A stretch of 64,000 nt of DNA from Carboxylicivirga sp. (GCA_025210475.1 JAOARW010000046.1:310001-374000); one strand, 5' to 3'. Shown: positions 37,956 through 47,675, numbered from the stretch's first letter. The notes: generated by a model from the letters alone, not told the origin. Translations and numbers: made by a program.

Positions 37956-37988
37956 AGAAAGTGCATGATAAATAACAAAAAGTGCATG
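37956..37988. promoter_or_regulatory. GTGCATG direct repeats, 21-bp period, upstream of quartet 3
   Basis: AGAAAGTGCATG (37956-37967) and AAAAAGTGCATG (37977-37988) are direct repeats exactly 21 bp apart, two helical turns, as expected for an AraC-type DNA-binding protein. They lie in the 519-bp gap 37869-38387. Apart from the terminator at its left end, the rest of that gap is AT-rich; a 75-codon frame at 38010-38237 has no recognisable features and I do not call it a gene. Confidence 0.4.
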
Positions 37989-38387
37989 TGAATTGTATGG
38001 TTTTGTGATGTGATTGATATACAGATATTTATACCTCAAGTGGTAGTTGAGGATTGTGGAGTAATTGTAAATTTAAGAGATGTTACTGGTGAATTAAAAT
38101 TGATGTGTTTAATGTACAGATTAAATGTATTTTACAGTTTGTTATTGGAAAGAATGATGGATGTTACAATCGAAAAAGGAATGACTGTGTCATATACATT
38201 CTCAAATTATGTAATGGTCATTGTATTAGTAATATAATAACATTACAAAAAGCATTCATCATAAAAGAGTAAGCTATTCTACTTATTAGAGTGGAAATTC
38301 TAAAATATATCATAATAGTGTTTTATATTTTTTTTATAATTTGGGGTCTTAATATTATAGTTAATAAAAGTACATCTGTAAGCCTAA

Positions 38388-38981
38388 ATGAATCAAATTG
38401 ATCCCACATTATTGCCCAGACTTAAGAAAAGTGATCCAAGAGTTTTACGTGAGATATTTGACCATTTTCATTCTGCACTATTTCGTTATGCCTGTAAATT
38501 TTTGAATAATGAAGAAGCAATAGAAGTAGTGCAGGATACATTTGTATATATATGGCAGCAACGACATGATTTAGTTATACATAAAACTTTAAGCCTTTTT
38601 CTATTCGGAGTTGTTCGCAATAAGTGCTTAAAATGTTTAAGAAAAAAAACATCGTTAATAGCGATGGATAGTACTGATCATAGACTGAAAATTGAAGAAT
38701 TGGACTATTATGATAAAAATCCATTAGTCATTCAGACTTTAATTGAACAAGAACTCAACGTTGAGTTGGATAATGCGTTTAAAAAATTGCCTCCTAAATG
38801 TTATCAGGTTTTTAAAATGAGCAGGTTCGATGGACTTAAAAATCGTGAAATAGCTGAAGAACTGGATGTGTCCGTTAAATCCATTGAAAAACATATCTCT
38901 AAAGCATTAACAATTTTAAAAGCTGAATTGAAGGATTACCTACCTTTAATTTTCTCGATTTATCCTTACCTCTTTAAGTGA
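38388..38981 (+). CDS. ECF sigma factor, quartet 3
   Basis: A 197-residue FecI-type sigma factor: region 2 with E-E-A-I-E-V-V-Q-D-T-F-V-Y-I-W-Q-Q-R, region 4 with N-R-E-I-A-E-E-L-D-V-S-V-K-S-I-E-K. The L-P-P-K-C-Y-Q-V-F-K-M-S-R-F-D-G linker is conserved. It probably activates the susC promoter of quartet 3. A 187-bp gap with a small terminator-like hairpin separates it from FecR. Confidence 0.95.
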   Translation: MNQIDPTLLPRLKKSDPRVLREIFDHFHSALFRYACKFLNNEEAIEVVQDTFVYIWQQRHDLVIHKTLSLFLFGVVRNKCLKCLRKKTSLIAMDSTDHRLKIEELDYYDKNPLVIQTLIEQELNVELDNAFKKLPPKCYQVFKMSRFDGLKNREIAEELDVSVKSIEKHISKALTILKAELKDYLPLIFSIYPYLFK

Positions 38982-39039
38982 TTAGTGGCAACGATAATCA
39001 ATTTACTTTTCTTATTCGGTTGAAAATACGATGTAGCTC

Positions 39040-39057
39040 AAGAGTTAGTCTCTTTTT
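39040..39057 (+). terminator. Weak terminator-like hairpin between sigma and fecR, quartet 3
   Basis: Arms AAGAG and CTCTT with loop TTAGT, followed by TTT. The stem is only 5 bp, so activity is doubtful; it is listed because quartets 1 and 4 have hairpins at the same place. Confidence 0.35.
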
Positions 39058-39168
39058 ATGAGTTAGGTTGACGGTATAATTAGATATGTTTTTATTTTTT
39101 TTAAAATATTAATTATTCAAAGGTAGGGTTATAATAAAAAAAAGGAACATATAAGTAAAAGGCATAAT

Positions 39169-40152
39169 ATGAATCAGTATGATGATGACATAGGAAGATA
39201 CTTGAATGATCAGATGAGCTCTGAAGAAAAGCTTGAATTTGTTAATAAATTAAGAAATAATCATGCATTAAAAAAGGAGTTTTTCGCGAAGAAAGATATA
39301 TGGGATTATTATAGCACTGGCGATCATATAGATAAATTCAATAAGGAAGAACTTTGGCAAAAAATATCATTGGCAACGAATTTACCTAAAACAAAAAGAA
39401 TAAAATTGATTAACAGATGGATTCAAATAGTTGGAACTGTAGCAGCTATAGTTGTCACCTTTTGGTTGGGGTATTTTAAAGCCGAAAATAAACAGGTATT
39501 AGGAGGTGAGGCACATGTTTTTAGTACTGTTGATAATCAAATAGCTAAAGTTGAATTATCAGATGGTAGTGAGGTCGTTTTAAATGGCAACACAAAATTA
39601 ACAGTACCCATAAATTTTGGTGAAACTAACAGAGTTGTGAATCTTATCGGGGAAGCTTATTTTGAGGTTGAACATTGTGATAAACAACCTTTCTTAGTAC
39701 AATCGGATCAACAAGATGTCCTGGTTTTAGGAACAAAATTTAATGTTCGGGTTTATCCTGACGAGAATTTGTATAAAACAACCCTTATTGAAGGTTTGGT
39801 TGAATGGACAGATGGAAGTCAGACAGTTAGGTTATTACCCGGAATGGAAATAAAGTATGATCATCGACTGCATAATATAAAAAAAGAAACTGTAGATCCC
39901 TCTTTATCTAAATCGTGGATAACAGGCTTATATGAATTTAGAAATGCTTCGTTTAACGAGCTTGCAAAAGCAATAGAAGAGTGGTATGGTTTCCAGGTTG
40001 ATTATAACCCTGATGAGCTAAAAGAATATCATCTCAATGGAGCATTTGATAAATCAAGTTCTCTGGAAGAAAATCTTGAGTTAATAAAATTAATGATACC
40101 AATAAACTATAATATTAAGGAAAATCATGTAGAAATATATGCTAATAAATAA
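39169..40152 (+). CDS. FecR-family anti-sigma factor, quartet 3
   Basis: A 327-residue protein: cytoplasmic N-terminal part (about 1-80), membrane segment (about 84-103, W-I-Q-I-V-G-T-V-A-A-I-V-V-T-F-W-L), FecR domain (about 115-215, V-E-L-S-D-G-S-E-V-V-L-N-G-N) and C-terminal DUF4974-type domain (about 255-325). The stop codon is part of the 12-bp stem of the downstream minus-strand hairpin. Role as for the other FecR proteins: it couples SusC occupancy to sigma release. Confidence 0.94.
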   Translation: MNQYDDDIGRYLNDQMSSEEKLEFVNKLRNNHALKKEFFAKKDIWDYYSTGDHIDKFNKEELWQKISLATNLPKTKRIKLINRWIQIVGTVAAIVVTFWLGYFKAENKQVLGGEAHVFSTVDNQIAKVELSDGSEVVLNGNTKLTVPINFGETNRVVNLIGEAYFEVEHCDKQPFLVQSDQQDVLVLGTKFNVRVYPDENLYKTTLIEGLVEWTDGSQTVRLLPGMEIKYDHRLHNIKKETVDPSLSKSWITGLYEFRNASFNELAKAIEEWYGFQVDYNPDELKEYHLNGAFDKSSSLEENLELIKLMIPINYNIKENHVEIYANK

Positions 40153-40220
40153 TGGGAAATGCTACCAACATTTCCCATTACATTATGATGTCAGCAACGA
40201 CATCGAATATTAACTAAAAG
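40143..40220 (-). ncRNA. Predicted antisense RNA / minus-strand terminator in susC leader, quartet 3
   Basis: A perfect 12-bp stem, TAATGGGAAATG (40150-40161) with CATTTCCCATTA (40169-40180), starts inside the fecR stop codon. On the minus strand it is followed by TTTATTAG, a moderate U-tract; the plus strand continues CATTATG. A second hairpin, GATGTC/GACATC with loop AGCAAC, is at 40187-40204. A minus-strand TAAATTTG (plus CAAATTTA 40227-40234) overlaps the susC start. Predicted RNA about 75 nt. Confidence 0.4.
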
Positions 40221-40233
40221 TAATAACAAATTT

Positions 40234-43200
40234 ATGAAAAAAAAATGGAATCGATGGCTTATTCCTATTGGAAGAGCTACATCTAAATTCGAAAAAATTA
40301 TGCGAATATTTATTGTACTGACAGTTGTCTGCTACTTTCAGGCAATAGCAGAAGGATTTACACAATCGAGACAGGTTGATCTTAAGTTGCAAAATGCAAC
40401 CTTAAATGAAGCTTTTGAACAGATAAAGAGTCAATTAGGGGTGAAGGTGTTTTATCGCTCGGAATTAATTAATAATCTAAAAGTTGTAAATATTGATGTG
40501 ACTGATCAGGAGGTTACAGAAGTTTTAGGTGTTTTATTAAACAATACAGGATTAACTTATCGGATTATTAACGATAATATTATCATAGTATCTTCAGCAA
40601 CGAGTTTATCAGCTTCTAATAATGTATCACAAGAAGAGTTTATTGTTAAAGGTTTTGTTACCGATGTACAGGGAGATCCTCTACCTGGCGTAAATGTCTT
40701 TGATAAATCAGATCCAACAACAGGTGTAATTACTGGAGTTGATGGACAATATACAATTCGCCTATTGTCAACTGATGCTGCGTTGGTATATTCTTACATT
40801 GGATTTCAACCACAGGAAATCAATGTTAACGGTCGTTCAGGTATTGATATCACCTTGGTGGAAGATGTTATGGATATTAACGAAGTTGTGGTGGTAGGTT
40901 ATGGGAGCCAAAAGAAAGTGAATTTAACCGGTGCTGTTGCACAGGTTAAATCGGATAAGATTACTCAACGATCAACACCAACTGTTGACAAAGCTTTACA
41001 AGGTTTGGCTCCGGGACTTGTCATTGTCGACCGGGGTGGTTTTGTTGGCGATTCAAAATCTAATATTACAATTAGGGGGACTACGACATTTAAAGGTTCG
41101 AGTAATCCACTGATTTTGATTGATGGTATCGAACAAAAGATGAATGATATAGCAGCCACAGATATTGAATCGGTATCTGTTTTAAAAGATGCTGCCAGTA
41201 CTTCAATTTATGGATCGCGTGGGGCTAATGGTGTGATTTTGATTACAACTAAAAGAGGAACTAAGGAAGGTTTACAGGTAAGTTACAATGGATCATATTC
41301 ATATCAGACAATTAACAAACTTCCGGAAAGAGTGGGTATTCGCGATTACATGGAGCTTTACAATGAAGCTTTCATTAATGATGGCCAACCAGCACCATTT
41401 ACAGAGGAGGATATTAAAAATACCGAATCAGGTACTGATCCGTATAAATATCCTAATACCGATTGGCACGAAGTAGTTTTTCAGGATGCGCCCATGCACC
41501 AACATTCGATGAATTTTTCGGGCGGAAACGAGAAAGTGAAATTTAGTACCAGCCTTAACTACCTGGATCAGGAGGGTGTTTATGTAGCTAATAACAGTCT
41601 TAAGAGATTTGGTATTAGAAGTAACATGGACTATCAGATAACGGATAAATTGAAGGCGAGCCTTGATTTTAATGCCCGGCGTAAAGATTTGGTTACACCA
41701 CGTAATCAATGGGAAGTGAACTGGAGATTATTCCATGATATGCCTCCTTGGGGTTTACCCCGTACAAAAGAGGGGAGATACGGCACTTCGTTACCAGGTA
41801 ATAACGTGTTAGCATCATTAGAATCTGGCAGACGAGATATAACCGATGATTATTTTGTGTTTAATTCCAGGCTTGAATATGACTTGTTTAAGGGTTTTAA
41901 GTTGATTGGTGAGTATAGTAATACAACTGAAGATTACTTAAATAATGAATATCAGGAAGCTGTTGATTTATACAATTATGATGAAACTTATGCGAAAACA
42001 AAATATGCCGAAAATTCTGTAAAAGTTAGGAATTCGAAGAAGATGATGTCGCAGCTTCGATTTATTGCTGAATATACTAAGAAATTTAACGATCATTCTT
42101 TCAAAGCAATGGTTGGTGCCGAGAGGTATAAAGAAAGATACGAGTATACAGAAACAGGTCGTGAAAAAAGTTATACCCCCGACCTAACAGCAATTGATGC
42201 CTATGACTCAGAAACAGATTGGAATAAGGGCAAATCAGAGGAATTTCGTTTAGGTTCCCTTTTTGGACGCCTTAATTACAATTACAAAGAGAAATATTTA
42301 TTAGAAGCTAATTTCCGCCGTGATGGATCATCTCGATTTGCTCCCGGTGAAGATACACGCTGGTCATTTCTGCCTTCTTTTTCTGCCGGATGGCGTTTAA
42401 GTGAAGAGGAATTTATGCAGGATATAACTTGGTTAGATCAATTAAAAATAAGAGCATCGTATGGTAAAACTGGTAAACAGGATAATATTGGTTACTGGAA
42501 ATACCTTTCGACTATTTCTATGGGGAATGGTTATGCGTTTGGTACAACACCTTCAGCAGCTCTTGTTGCTTACCAAGCTTATATGCCAAATGAGCAAATA
42601 ACATGGGAAACAACAACAATTTCAAACCTTGGTTTTGACATTAATTTAATAAATAAGATCGGAATTGTATTTGAACTTTATAACAAAACAACTGATGACA
42701 TTTTAAATGATCGTATTCCCATTCCACGAACAACAGGATTTGCACCTCCTGCTGTTAACTTAGGTTCTGTAGAAAATCGTGGTTGGGAATTAGGTCTTTC
42801 CTATTCAGATGATATTGGAAGTGATTTCCATTATGACGTTTCTTTTATGATTGCTGATAATACAAGCGAAGTAACAAACTTACATGGTACTGGTCCATAT
42901 GTTAGTGGTTGGACTATTGCCAAAGAAGGATTGCCATTATGGGGATACTGGGGTTACGAAACGGATGGGTTTTATAAAGATGCTGATGATGTAGCTAACA
43001 GCCCTTTATTTAGTAGTTCAACAATACCAGGCGACTTAAAGTATGTTGACCAATTAACTGTTGATACCGATGGAGACGGAATTCCAGATAAAGGAGATGG
43101 TAAAATTAATGGAGATGATAAAATTTATTTAGGTGATGGATCAGCACATTTACCAATCTCTTTTAACCTACATGCATCATACAAAAACTGGGATCTTGGT

Positions 43201-43614
43201 TTGTTTGTACAAGGAGTAATGAAGCAACGTGCCTTTATGAATGGTGCCTTAACAGAAGGACCGAATTATGGAAATTATACTCATAAAGAAATGTTGGGGC
43301 GATGGACTCCAGAAACGGCAGAAACGGCAACATGGCCGGTTCTTCGTAAAAACTCGTGGAAAAGTCAGGCCGAAAGTGATTTCTGGATTAGAAAAGCTGC
43401 ATACGTCCGTTTAAAGAACGTACAGTTAGGATATACACTGCCTAAATCAGTTCTTAAGAAACTAAACATCGAATACGTAAGAGTATATGTGAGTGGTGAC
43501 AACCTGCTAACGTGGTCACAAGAGAAACTTATCGATCCGGAATTTAAGCCCGGGCGTGTAGATTATGTGCCACAAACTAAAATTTATTCAATTGGTCTAA
43601 ACCTTAATTTCTAA
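40234..43614 (+). CDS. SusC-family TonB-dependent transporter with STN domain, quartet 3
   Basis: An 1126-residue transporter. It begins M-K-K-K-W-N-R-W-L with a long n-region, a signal core at about 24-42, STN (about 46-115), carboxypeptidase-like domain (about 132-210), N-E-V-V-V-V-G-Y-G (about 216-224), plug, and barrel ending I-G-L-N-L-N-F. A periplasmic D-T-D-G-D-G-I-P-D segment near residue 950 resembles a calcium-binding loop. susD follows after only 2 bp. Substrate unknown. Confidence 0.95.
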   Translation: MKKKWNRWLIPIGRATSKFEKIMRIFIVLTVVCYFQAIAEGFTQSRQVDLKLQNATLNEAFEQIKSQLGVKVFYRSELINNLKVVNIDVTDQEVTEVLGVLLNNTGLTYRIINDNIIIVSSATSLSASNNVSQEEFIVKGFVTDVQGDPLPGVNVFDKSDPTTGVITGVDGQYTIRLLSTDAALVYSYIGFQPQEINVNGRSGIDITLVEDVMDINEVVVVGYGSQKKVNLTGAVAQVKSDKITQRSTPTVDKALQGLAPGLVIVDRGGFVGDSKSNITIRGTTTFKGSSNPLILIDGIEQKMNDIAATDIESVSVLKDAASTSIYGSRGANGVILITTKRGTKEGLQVSYNGSYSYQTINKLPERVGIRDYMELYNEAFINDGQPAPFTEEDIKNTESGTDPYKYPNTDWHEVVFQDAPMHQHSMNFSGGNEKVKFSTSLNYLDQEGVYVANNSLKRFGIRSNMDYQITDKLKASLDFNARRKDLVTPRNQWEVNWRLFHDMPPWGLPRTKEGRYGTSLPGNNVLASLESGRRDITDDYFVFNSRLEYDLFKGFKLIGEYSNTTEDYLNNEYQEAVDLYNYDETYAKTKYAENSVKVRNSKKMMSQLRFIAEYTKKFNDHSFKAMVGAERYKERYEYTETGREKSYTPDLTAIDAYDSETDWNKGKSEEFRLGSLFGRLNYNYKEKYLLEANFRRDGSSRFAPGEDTRWSFLPSFSAGWRLSEEEFMQDITWLDQLKIRASYGKTGKQDNIGYWKYLSTISMGNGYAFGTTPSAALVAYQAYMPNEQITWETTTISNLGFDINLINKIGIVFELYNKTTDDILNDRIPIPRTTGFAPPAVNLGSVENRGWELGLSYSDDIGSDFHYDVSFMIADNTSEVTNLHGTGPYVSGWTIAKEGLPLWGYWGYETDGFYKDADDVANSPLFSSSTIPGDLKYVDQLTVDTDGDGIPDKGDGKINGDDKIYLGDGSAHLPISFNLHASYKNWDLGLFVQGVMKQRAFMNGALTEGPNYGNYTHKEMLGRWTPETAETATWPVLRKNSWKSQAESDFWIRKAAYVRLKNVQLGYTLPKSVLKKLNIEYVRVYVSGDNLLTWSQEKLIDPEFKPGRVDYVPQTKIYSIGLNLNF

Positions 43615-43616
43615 TC

Positions 43617-45167
43617 ATGATGAAACAAATATTATTTGCGGGAATATTCTCAGCTTTACTCTTTTCTGCATGTACAGATAGTTTTTTCGAAACAGCACCA
43701 CAGAACCAGCTTTCTGATGCAATTTTTTGGCGTACAGAAAAGGACTTTACATATGCCGTTAACGCTCTTTATCCATATTTGGAAGGATCGGGAAATCTTT
43801 CATTAGAAGCACTTTCTGATAACGTTATTAGAAATCAAAACTGGTACGATGAATATCAAATTACAAGTGGTTCAGCCACCGACGAAACAGGTACTTTTGC
43901 CAGTAAATGGAATCATTATTATGAATGTATTCGTAAGGCAAATACTTTATTAGATAAAATTGAGCCAGTTGAATTAAACGAAACATTTAAAGCTAATATA
44001 GTTGCTCAGGCTCGATTTTTCAGAGCATACTGTCATTTTTATTTAGCTTTTCATTTCAATGATGTACCGATTGTTGATCATGTCCTAACAATTGATGAAT
44101 CGAGATCCATTGGAAAAACAACTCAGGCAGATGTATATAAATGGGTGTTTAACGAGTTAGATGCCGTAGAAACACCTCTTCCGTCAGAATGGGCAGATGA
44201 TCAAAAAGGTCGTATCTCAAAGTATGCTGTTCAGGCAATGAAGGCACGTTTCTACCTATATTCAGGTAATGATAAAATGGCAGCAACTGAAGCCTTTAAG
44301 ATTATTGATGATAGTCCGTTTAGTCTTCATGGTGATTATGCGGAAGTATTCCAATATGCCGGTGAAAATTGTGATGAACACATTCTGCAACACATGTTCT
44401 TAAAAGACGTCCATACATCTGGTACATGGAGTCATTATGCACCTCTGGGAGCCGGAGGAGGTTCTTCTTTGAGTCCTTTGCGTAGTCTTTTTGATTCATA
44501 TTTGTGTACGGATGGTAAAACGATTAGTGAATCTGAAATATATGATCCTGCTAATCCGGCCGATAATAGAGATCCACGTTTAGCTGCAACGGTCTTAATC
44601 CCTGGAGCTATGTTTGGAGACTATCAGTTTAATTCGATGACCGAAGGTAGCCCAGATTTTATTGGAACAGGATTTGATGCGACACGTTCTGGCTTAAACC
44701 TACTTAAGAACATTATACCTGAGGATAAACAAAATGACAGACAATCAGAATGTGATTGGTCAATTATCAGATATGCGGAGGTACTGCTTATATATGCCGA
44801 AGCTAAAATTAATCAAAACCAGTTGGACGACGTAGCTAAAAAAGCATTAAATGATCTTCGATACCGTGTGGGAATGCCTGAAATAGTATTTGATGGGAAA
44901 ACACCTGCAGAATTACAAGAAATAGTTAGACGAGAAAGACGTGTAGAATTAGCTCTTGAAGGTCATCGTTTCTTTGATATCATAAGATGGGATATTGCTG
45001 AGGATGTGATGACAGGGAAGATTTATGGTTTGGACACAACTGTTGATGGTGTAACAGGTCCTCACTATATTTCAACACGTACCTTTGGAGAGCGTTATTT
45101 TTGGCCTATTCCGCGTAAAGAAATTGAATTAAATGACAATTTAAGACCTCAAAATTCTAAGTGGTAA
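43617..45167 (+). CDS. SusD-family glycan-binding lipoprotein, quartet 3
   Basis: A 516-residue lipoprotein (A-L-L-F-S-A-C-T-D-S-F-F, Cys about 19). Two ATG codons in a row at 43617 make the start uncertain by one residue. It has the SusD signature (I-I-R-Y-A-E-V-L-L-I-Y-A-E, R-R-E-R-R-V-E-L-A-L-E-G-H-R-F-F-D-I-I-R-W) but ends in P-Q-N-S-K-W instead of the usual N-P-G-Y. It follows susC by 2 bp and is followed by a strong terminator, so this quartet also has no enzyme gene attached. Confidence 0.95.
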   Translation: MMKQILFAGIFSALLFSACTDSFFETAPQNQLSDAIFWRTEKDFTYAVNALYPYLEGSGNLSLEALSDNVIRNQNWYDEYQITSGSATDETGTFASKWNHYYECIRKANTLLDKIEPVELNETFKANIVAQARFFRAYCHFYLAFHFNDVPIVDHVLTIDESRSIGKTTQADVYKWVFNELDAVETPLPSEWADDQKGRISKYAVQAMKARFYLYSGNDKMAATEAFKIIDDSPFSLHGDYAEVFQYAGENCDEHILQHMFLKDVHTSGTWSHYAPLGAGGGSSLSPLRSLFDSYLCTDGKTISESEIYDPANPADNRDPRLAATVLIPGAMFGDYQFNSMTEGSPDFIGTGFDATRSGLNLLKNIIPEDKQNDRQSECDWSIIRYAEVLLIYAEAKINQNQLDDVAKKALNDLRYRVGMPEIVFDGKTPAELQEIVRRERRVELALEGHRFFDIIRWDIAEDVMTGKIYGLDTTVDGVTGPHYISTRTFGERYFWPIPRKEIELNDNLRPQNSKW

Positions 45168-45191
45168 AACAACCCTAATGTATGGATAAAT

Positions 45192-45228
45192 AAAAATGTC
45201 AGGTGACTTAGGGCACCTGACATTTTTT
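45192..45228 (+). terminator. Terminator after susD of quartet 3
   Basis: Arms AAAAATGTCAGGTG and CACCTGACATTTTT form a perfect long stem with an 8-base loop and a run of T. Confidence 0.9.
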
Positions 45229-45504
45229 ATTCTATACTTTATTTAATCAATTATATATATATAAATATCCAAGAATGATTCTAATGAGAAAATGGTATTA
45301 ATGCCCATTAAGAATAGTACTTTCTTCGAAATTTATCCGAAAAGAAGCAGCTATTTATTTTAGTATGTTTTAAATGTTTTTGATCTAAATTTTTTAAGTG
45401 AGTTATGTTTGTGTGATTGTAAATAGCAGACAGCGAGCTTAATATGTTTTTTTTATATTGCGATGCATCATTGATATTCTAACGAATATGTATTGGTGTC
45501 AAAT

Positions 45505-45531
45505 AGTGCAAATACTATGTCATTATGTGCA
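45505..45531. promoter_or_regulatory. GTGCA direct repeats, 21-bp period, upstream of quartet 4
   Basis: AGTGCA at 45505-45510 and TGTGCA at 45526-45531 are exactly 21 bp apart, the same period as the GTGCATG repeats upstream of quartet 3. They lie in the 513-bp gap 45168-45680. Besides the terminator at 45192, the rest of that gap is AT-rich and I see no gene in it. Confidence 0.35.
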
Positions 45532-45680
45532 TTTAATTCAGATTATACACCATTTACTTTCGCAACAAGAATTTAATTTTTCAGCTAGCTATCCTACAAA
45601 TGCCATCATGAATTTTTACAAGGAAATAGTTTGAAAACTAAATTATTTAAATAAACAATACTAAAAGATAGGTTTTTGAG

Positions 45681-46286
45681 GTGAGGGAAGGGCAACAAAA
45701 TCAGAGTATTGAAGAACAGTTAATTGGATTAAAGAATGGTGAAGAACGTCAGCTAAACCATTTTTTTAATAAATTTTTTCGTCACCTGCATTATTTTGCA
45801 AGTCAATACTTAAACGATGCTGTTGAAGCTGAAAATGCAGTTCAGGATACTTTTATAACCCTTTGGAATAAGCGAAGCAGCTTAACAGCAACAACAGAAG
45901 CCGGCTTGTTATCCTTTCTGTACACAGTGCTGAAGAATAACTGTTATCATATTTTAAAGAGAGCCAAAAGAATAAGCGAGCAAAATGTTCTGTGGCTTAA
46001 AGAACAGGAAGAGCTGGATCGACAAGGGCTTATTGAAATGGATACTTCTGAGGATACTTTTAATGAAATTTACAAGCTTCTCTTTGAAACACTTGATGAT
46101 TTACCACCTAAATGCCGCACCGTATTTGAGATGAGTCGTTTCGAAGGATTGAAGAACAAAGAAATAGCACAGGAACTCTGTATCTCAGAAAAAGCTGTTG
46201 AGGCCAATATCACACGGGGTTTGAAAATTATTCGCTTAGCGCTTAAAGCATATATGCCTCAATTAATCTTATTCTTCAAATTTTAA
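45681..46286 (+). CDS. ECF sigma factor, quartet 4 (GTG start)
   Basis: A 201-residue FecI-type sigma factor read from a GTG codon; no ATG upstream fits. Region 2 contains E-A-E-N-A-V-Q-D-T-F-I-T-L-W-N-K-R, region 4 contains N-K-E-I-A-Q-E-L-C-I-S-E-K-A-V-E. The D-L-P-P-K-C-R-T-V-F-E-M-S-R-F-E-G linker is conserved. The start could be slightly downstream, but no good alternative is visible before region 2. Confidence 0.92.
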   Translation: MREGQQNQSIEEQLIGLKNGEERQLNHFFNKFFRHLHYFASQYLNDAVEAENAVQDTFITLWNKRSSLTATTEAGLLSFLYTVLKNNCYHILKRAKRISEQNVLWLKEQEELDRQGLIEMDTSEDTFNEIYKLLFETLDDLPPKCRTVFEMSRFEGLKNKEIAQELCISEKAVEANITRGLKIIRLALKAYMPQLILFFKF

Positions 46287-46306
46287 TCAATAAAATTCCC
46301 ATAAGC

Positions 46307-46328
46307 TTGCCTTTGGGGCAACTTTTTC
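46307..46328 (+). terminator. Terminator-like hairpin between sigma and fecR, quartet 4
   Basis: Arms TTGCC and GGCAA followed by CTTTTTC. Short stem but followed by a U-tract; third of four quartets with such a hairpin at this place. Confidence 0.45.
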
Positions 46329-46552
46329 TCCCCTGAATTTCAGGAAAGGTGGTCGTTTTGCATTAAATTCCTTGCTTCAGTATGTTGGTTAAGTGTCAGT
46401 TTGTGAATGCTTAGTGTTGGTGTAAGTGCTGGTAGTTAAATTTTTTTTAGAAATTTTCACTAAAATCATATAGGGATAGGAGATGAACGATACTCTTAAT
46501 TGTGTAAGACTTCTCAATGACTCATTTTTTTCGAGCTAATGCTAAAGTATGA

Positions 46553-47584
46553 ATGGGTTTAGTTGAGAGTAGTAAGCACAAAGATGTTCATGTTTTGTTA
46601 ATTATGATTGAAAGGATTCAGAAATATATTAAAGGAGAGGGAGATGATCAAGAGCGTCTCAATACGATTAAATGGATTAAAGCAGATACTGCCAGGGTAC
46701 GTACCTATCATCGTTTAAAAGGGCAATCGGCATTAACAGGAACCAGTGATGAGATTATTGATATTCATATTCTAAGTTCTTATCAGAAGGTTAAAAGCCA
46801 GATGGTAAGTCGAAGCATTAATATAAAACTGGTAATGAATTATGCGGCTACAATAGTGTTGACATTTGGTATAGCCTGGTTGGCATTTTTATTACGCGAT
46901 TACAATTCTAAACAGGAGTCCGACCAATTAACGGAAACAGTTGTGCAAACACCTCCCGGACAGGCCAATATCGTTACTTTGCCTGATGGATCGAAAGTTT
47001 GGATGAATGGCGATTCAAGGATATCATTTAATAAAGATTTTACTTCCACTGACCGTAATGTGGAATTTGAAGGTGAAGGGTATTTTGAAATTACAAAAGA
47101 TACCCTCAAAGAGTTTAATGTTATAACCAAGGGAATGATTGTTCAGGTGCATGGAACATCTTTTAACCTGGAAGCTTTTTCAGGAGAAGATATCATTACC
47201 ACTTTGGTCGAAGGAAAAGTGGCATTGCAAACGCCATCAGGCGATATGATCAGTTATTTGAAACCAGGACAACAATCGGTGGTGCAAGCCAATGGTAAAT
47301 CTGCTTTGATAACGGAGGTGGATACAGAACAATATACATCGTGGAAAAACGGTTATATATCTTTTAAAAATCAAAGTATCGGAGAAATTGTGCCTCGTTT
47401 GGAACGCTTGTATAACATTGACATTATTATTCAGAATGAGCGTGTAAATAAAATCTGTGTTTCCGGTAAAGCCTTAAAATACTCACCGGTGGATCATTTG
47501 TTTAAAGCCTTCGAGTTAACCTATGGAATTCATTATAAACTGGATGTTTCAATTGATAAAAAGAGCAGGTTATACATCTATTAA
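46553..47584 (+). CDS. FecR-family anti-sigma factor, quartet 4
   Basis: A 343-residue protein with membrane segment at about 93-115 (A-A-T-I-V-L-T-F-G-I-A-W-L-A-F-L-L), FecR domain (about 130-230, V-T-L-P-D-G-S-K-V-W-M-N-G-D) and C-terminal domain (about 275-340). An in-frame ATG at 46604 (M-I-E-R-I-Q-K-Y-I-K) would remove 17 residues and looks at least as good a start, since FecR proteins often begin with a helix of that kind. Confidence 0.92.
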   Translation: MGLVESSKHKDVHVLLIMIERIQKYIKGEGDDQERLNTIKWIKADTARVRTYHRLKGQSALTGTSDEIIDIHILSSYQKVKSQMVSRSINIKLVMNYAATIVLTFGIAWLAFLLRDYNSKQESDQLTETVVQTPPGQANIVTLPDGSKVWMNGDSRISFNKDFTSTDRNVEFEGEGYFEITKDTLKEFNVITKGMIVQVHGTSFNLEAFSGEDIITTLVEGKVALQTPSGDMISYLKPGQQSVVQANGKSALITEVDTEQYTSWKNGYISFKNQSIGEIVPRLERLYNIDIIIQNERVNKICVSGKALKYSPVDHLFKAFELTYGIHYKLDVSIDKKSRLYIY

Positions 47585-47599
47585 ATAATACCGATATAT

Positions 47600-47675
47600 T
47601 AAAATAAAAGGCTTTCGATGCAGCCACACCGAAAGCCTTAGTTAGATAATGCCACAATTGTGGCCATTAAAAATT
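47600..47675 (-). ncRNA. Predicted antisense RNA / minus-strand terminator in susC leader, quartet 4
   Basis: The 10-bp arms AAGGCTTTCG (47608-47617) and CGAAAGCCTT (47630-47639) are followed on the minus strand by TTATTTTA; the plus strand runs into AGTTAGATAATG. A perfect palindrome GCCACAATTGTGGC (47651-47664) lies between it and susC, and GCCACA also occurs in the loop of the first hairpin. The minus-strand -7 element at the susC start is one base off consensus here (plus TAAAATTA). Confidence 0.4.

Noticed and set aside
38010..38237. 75-codon open frame between quartets 2 and 3
   Set aside because: No recognisable domain, no start context, and the AT-rich sequence makes a chance frame likely.
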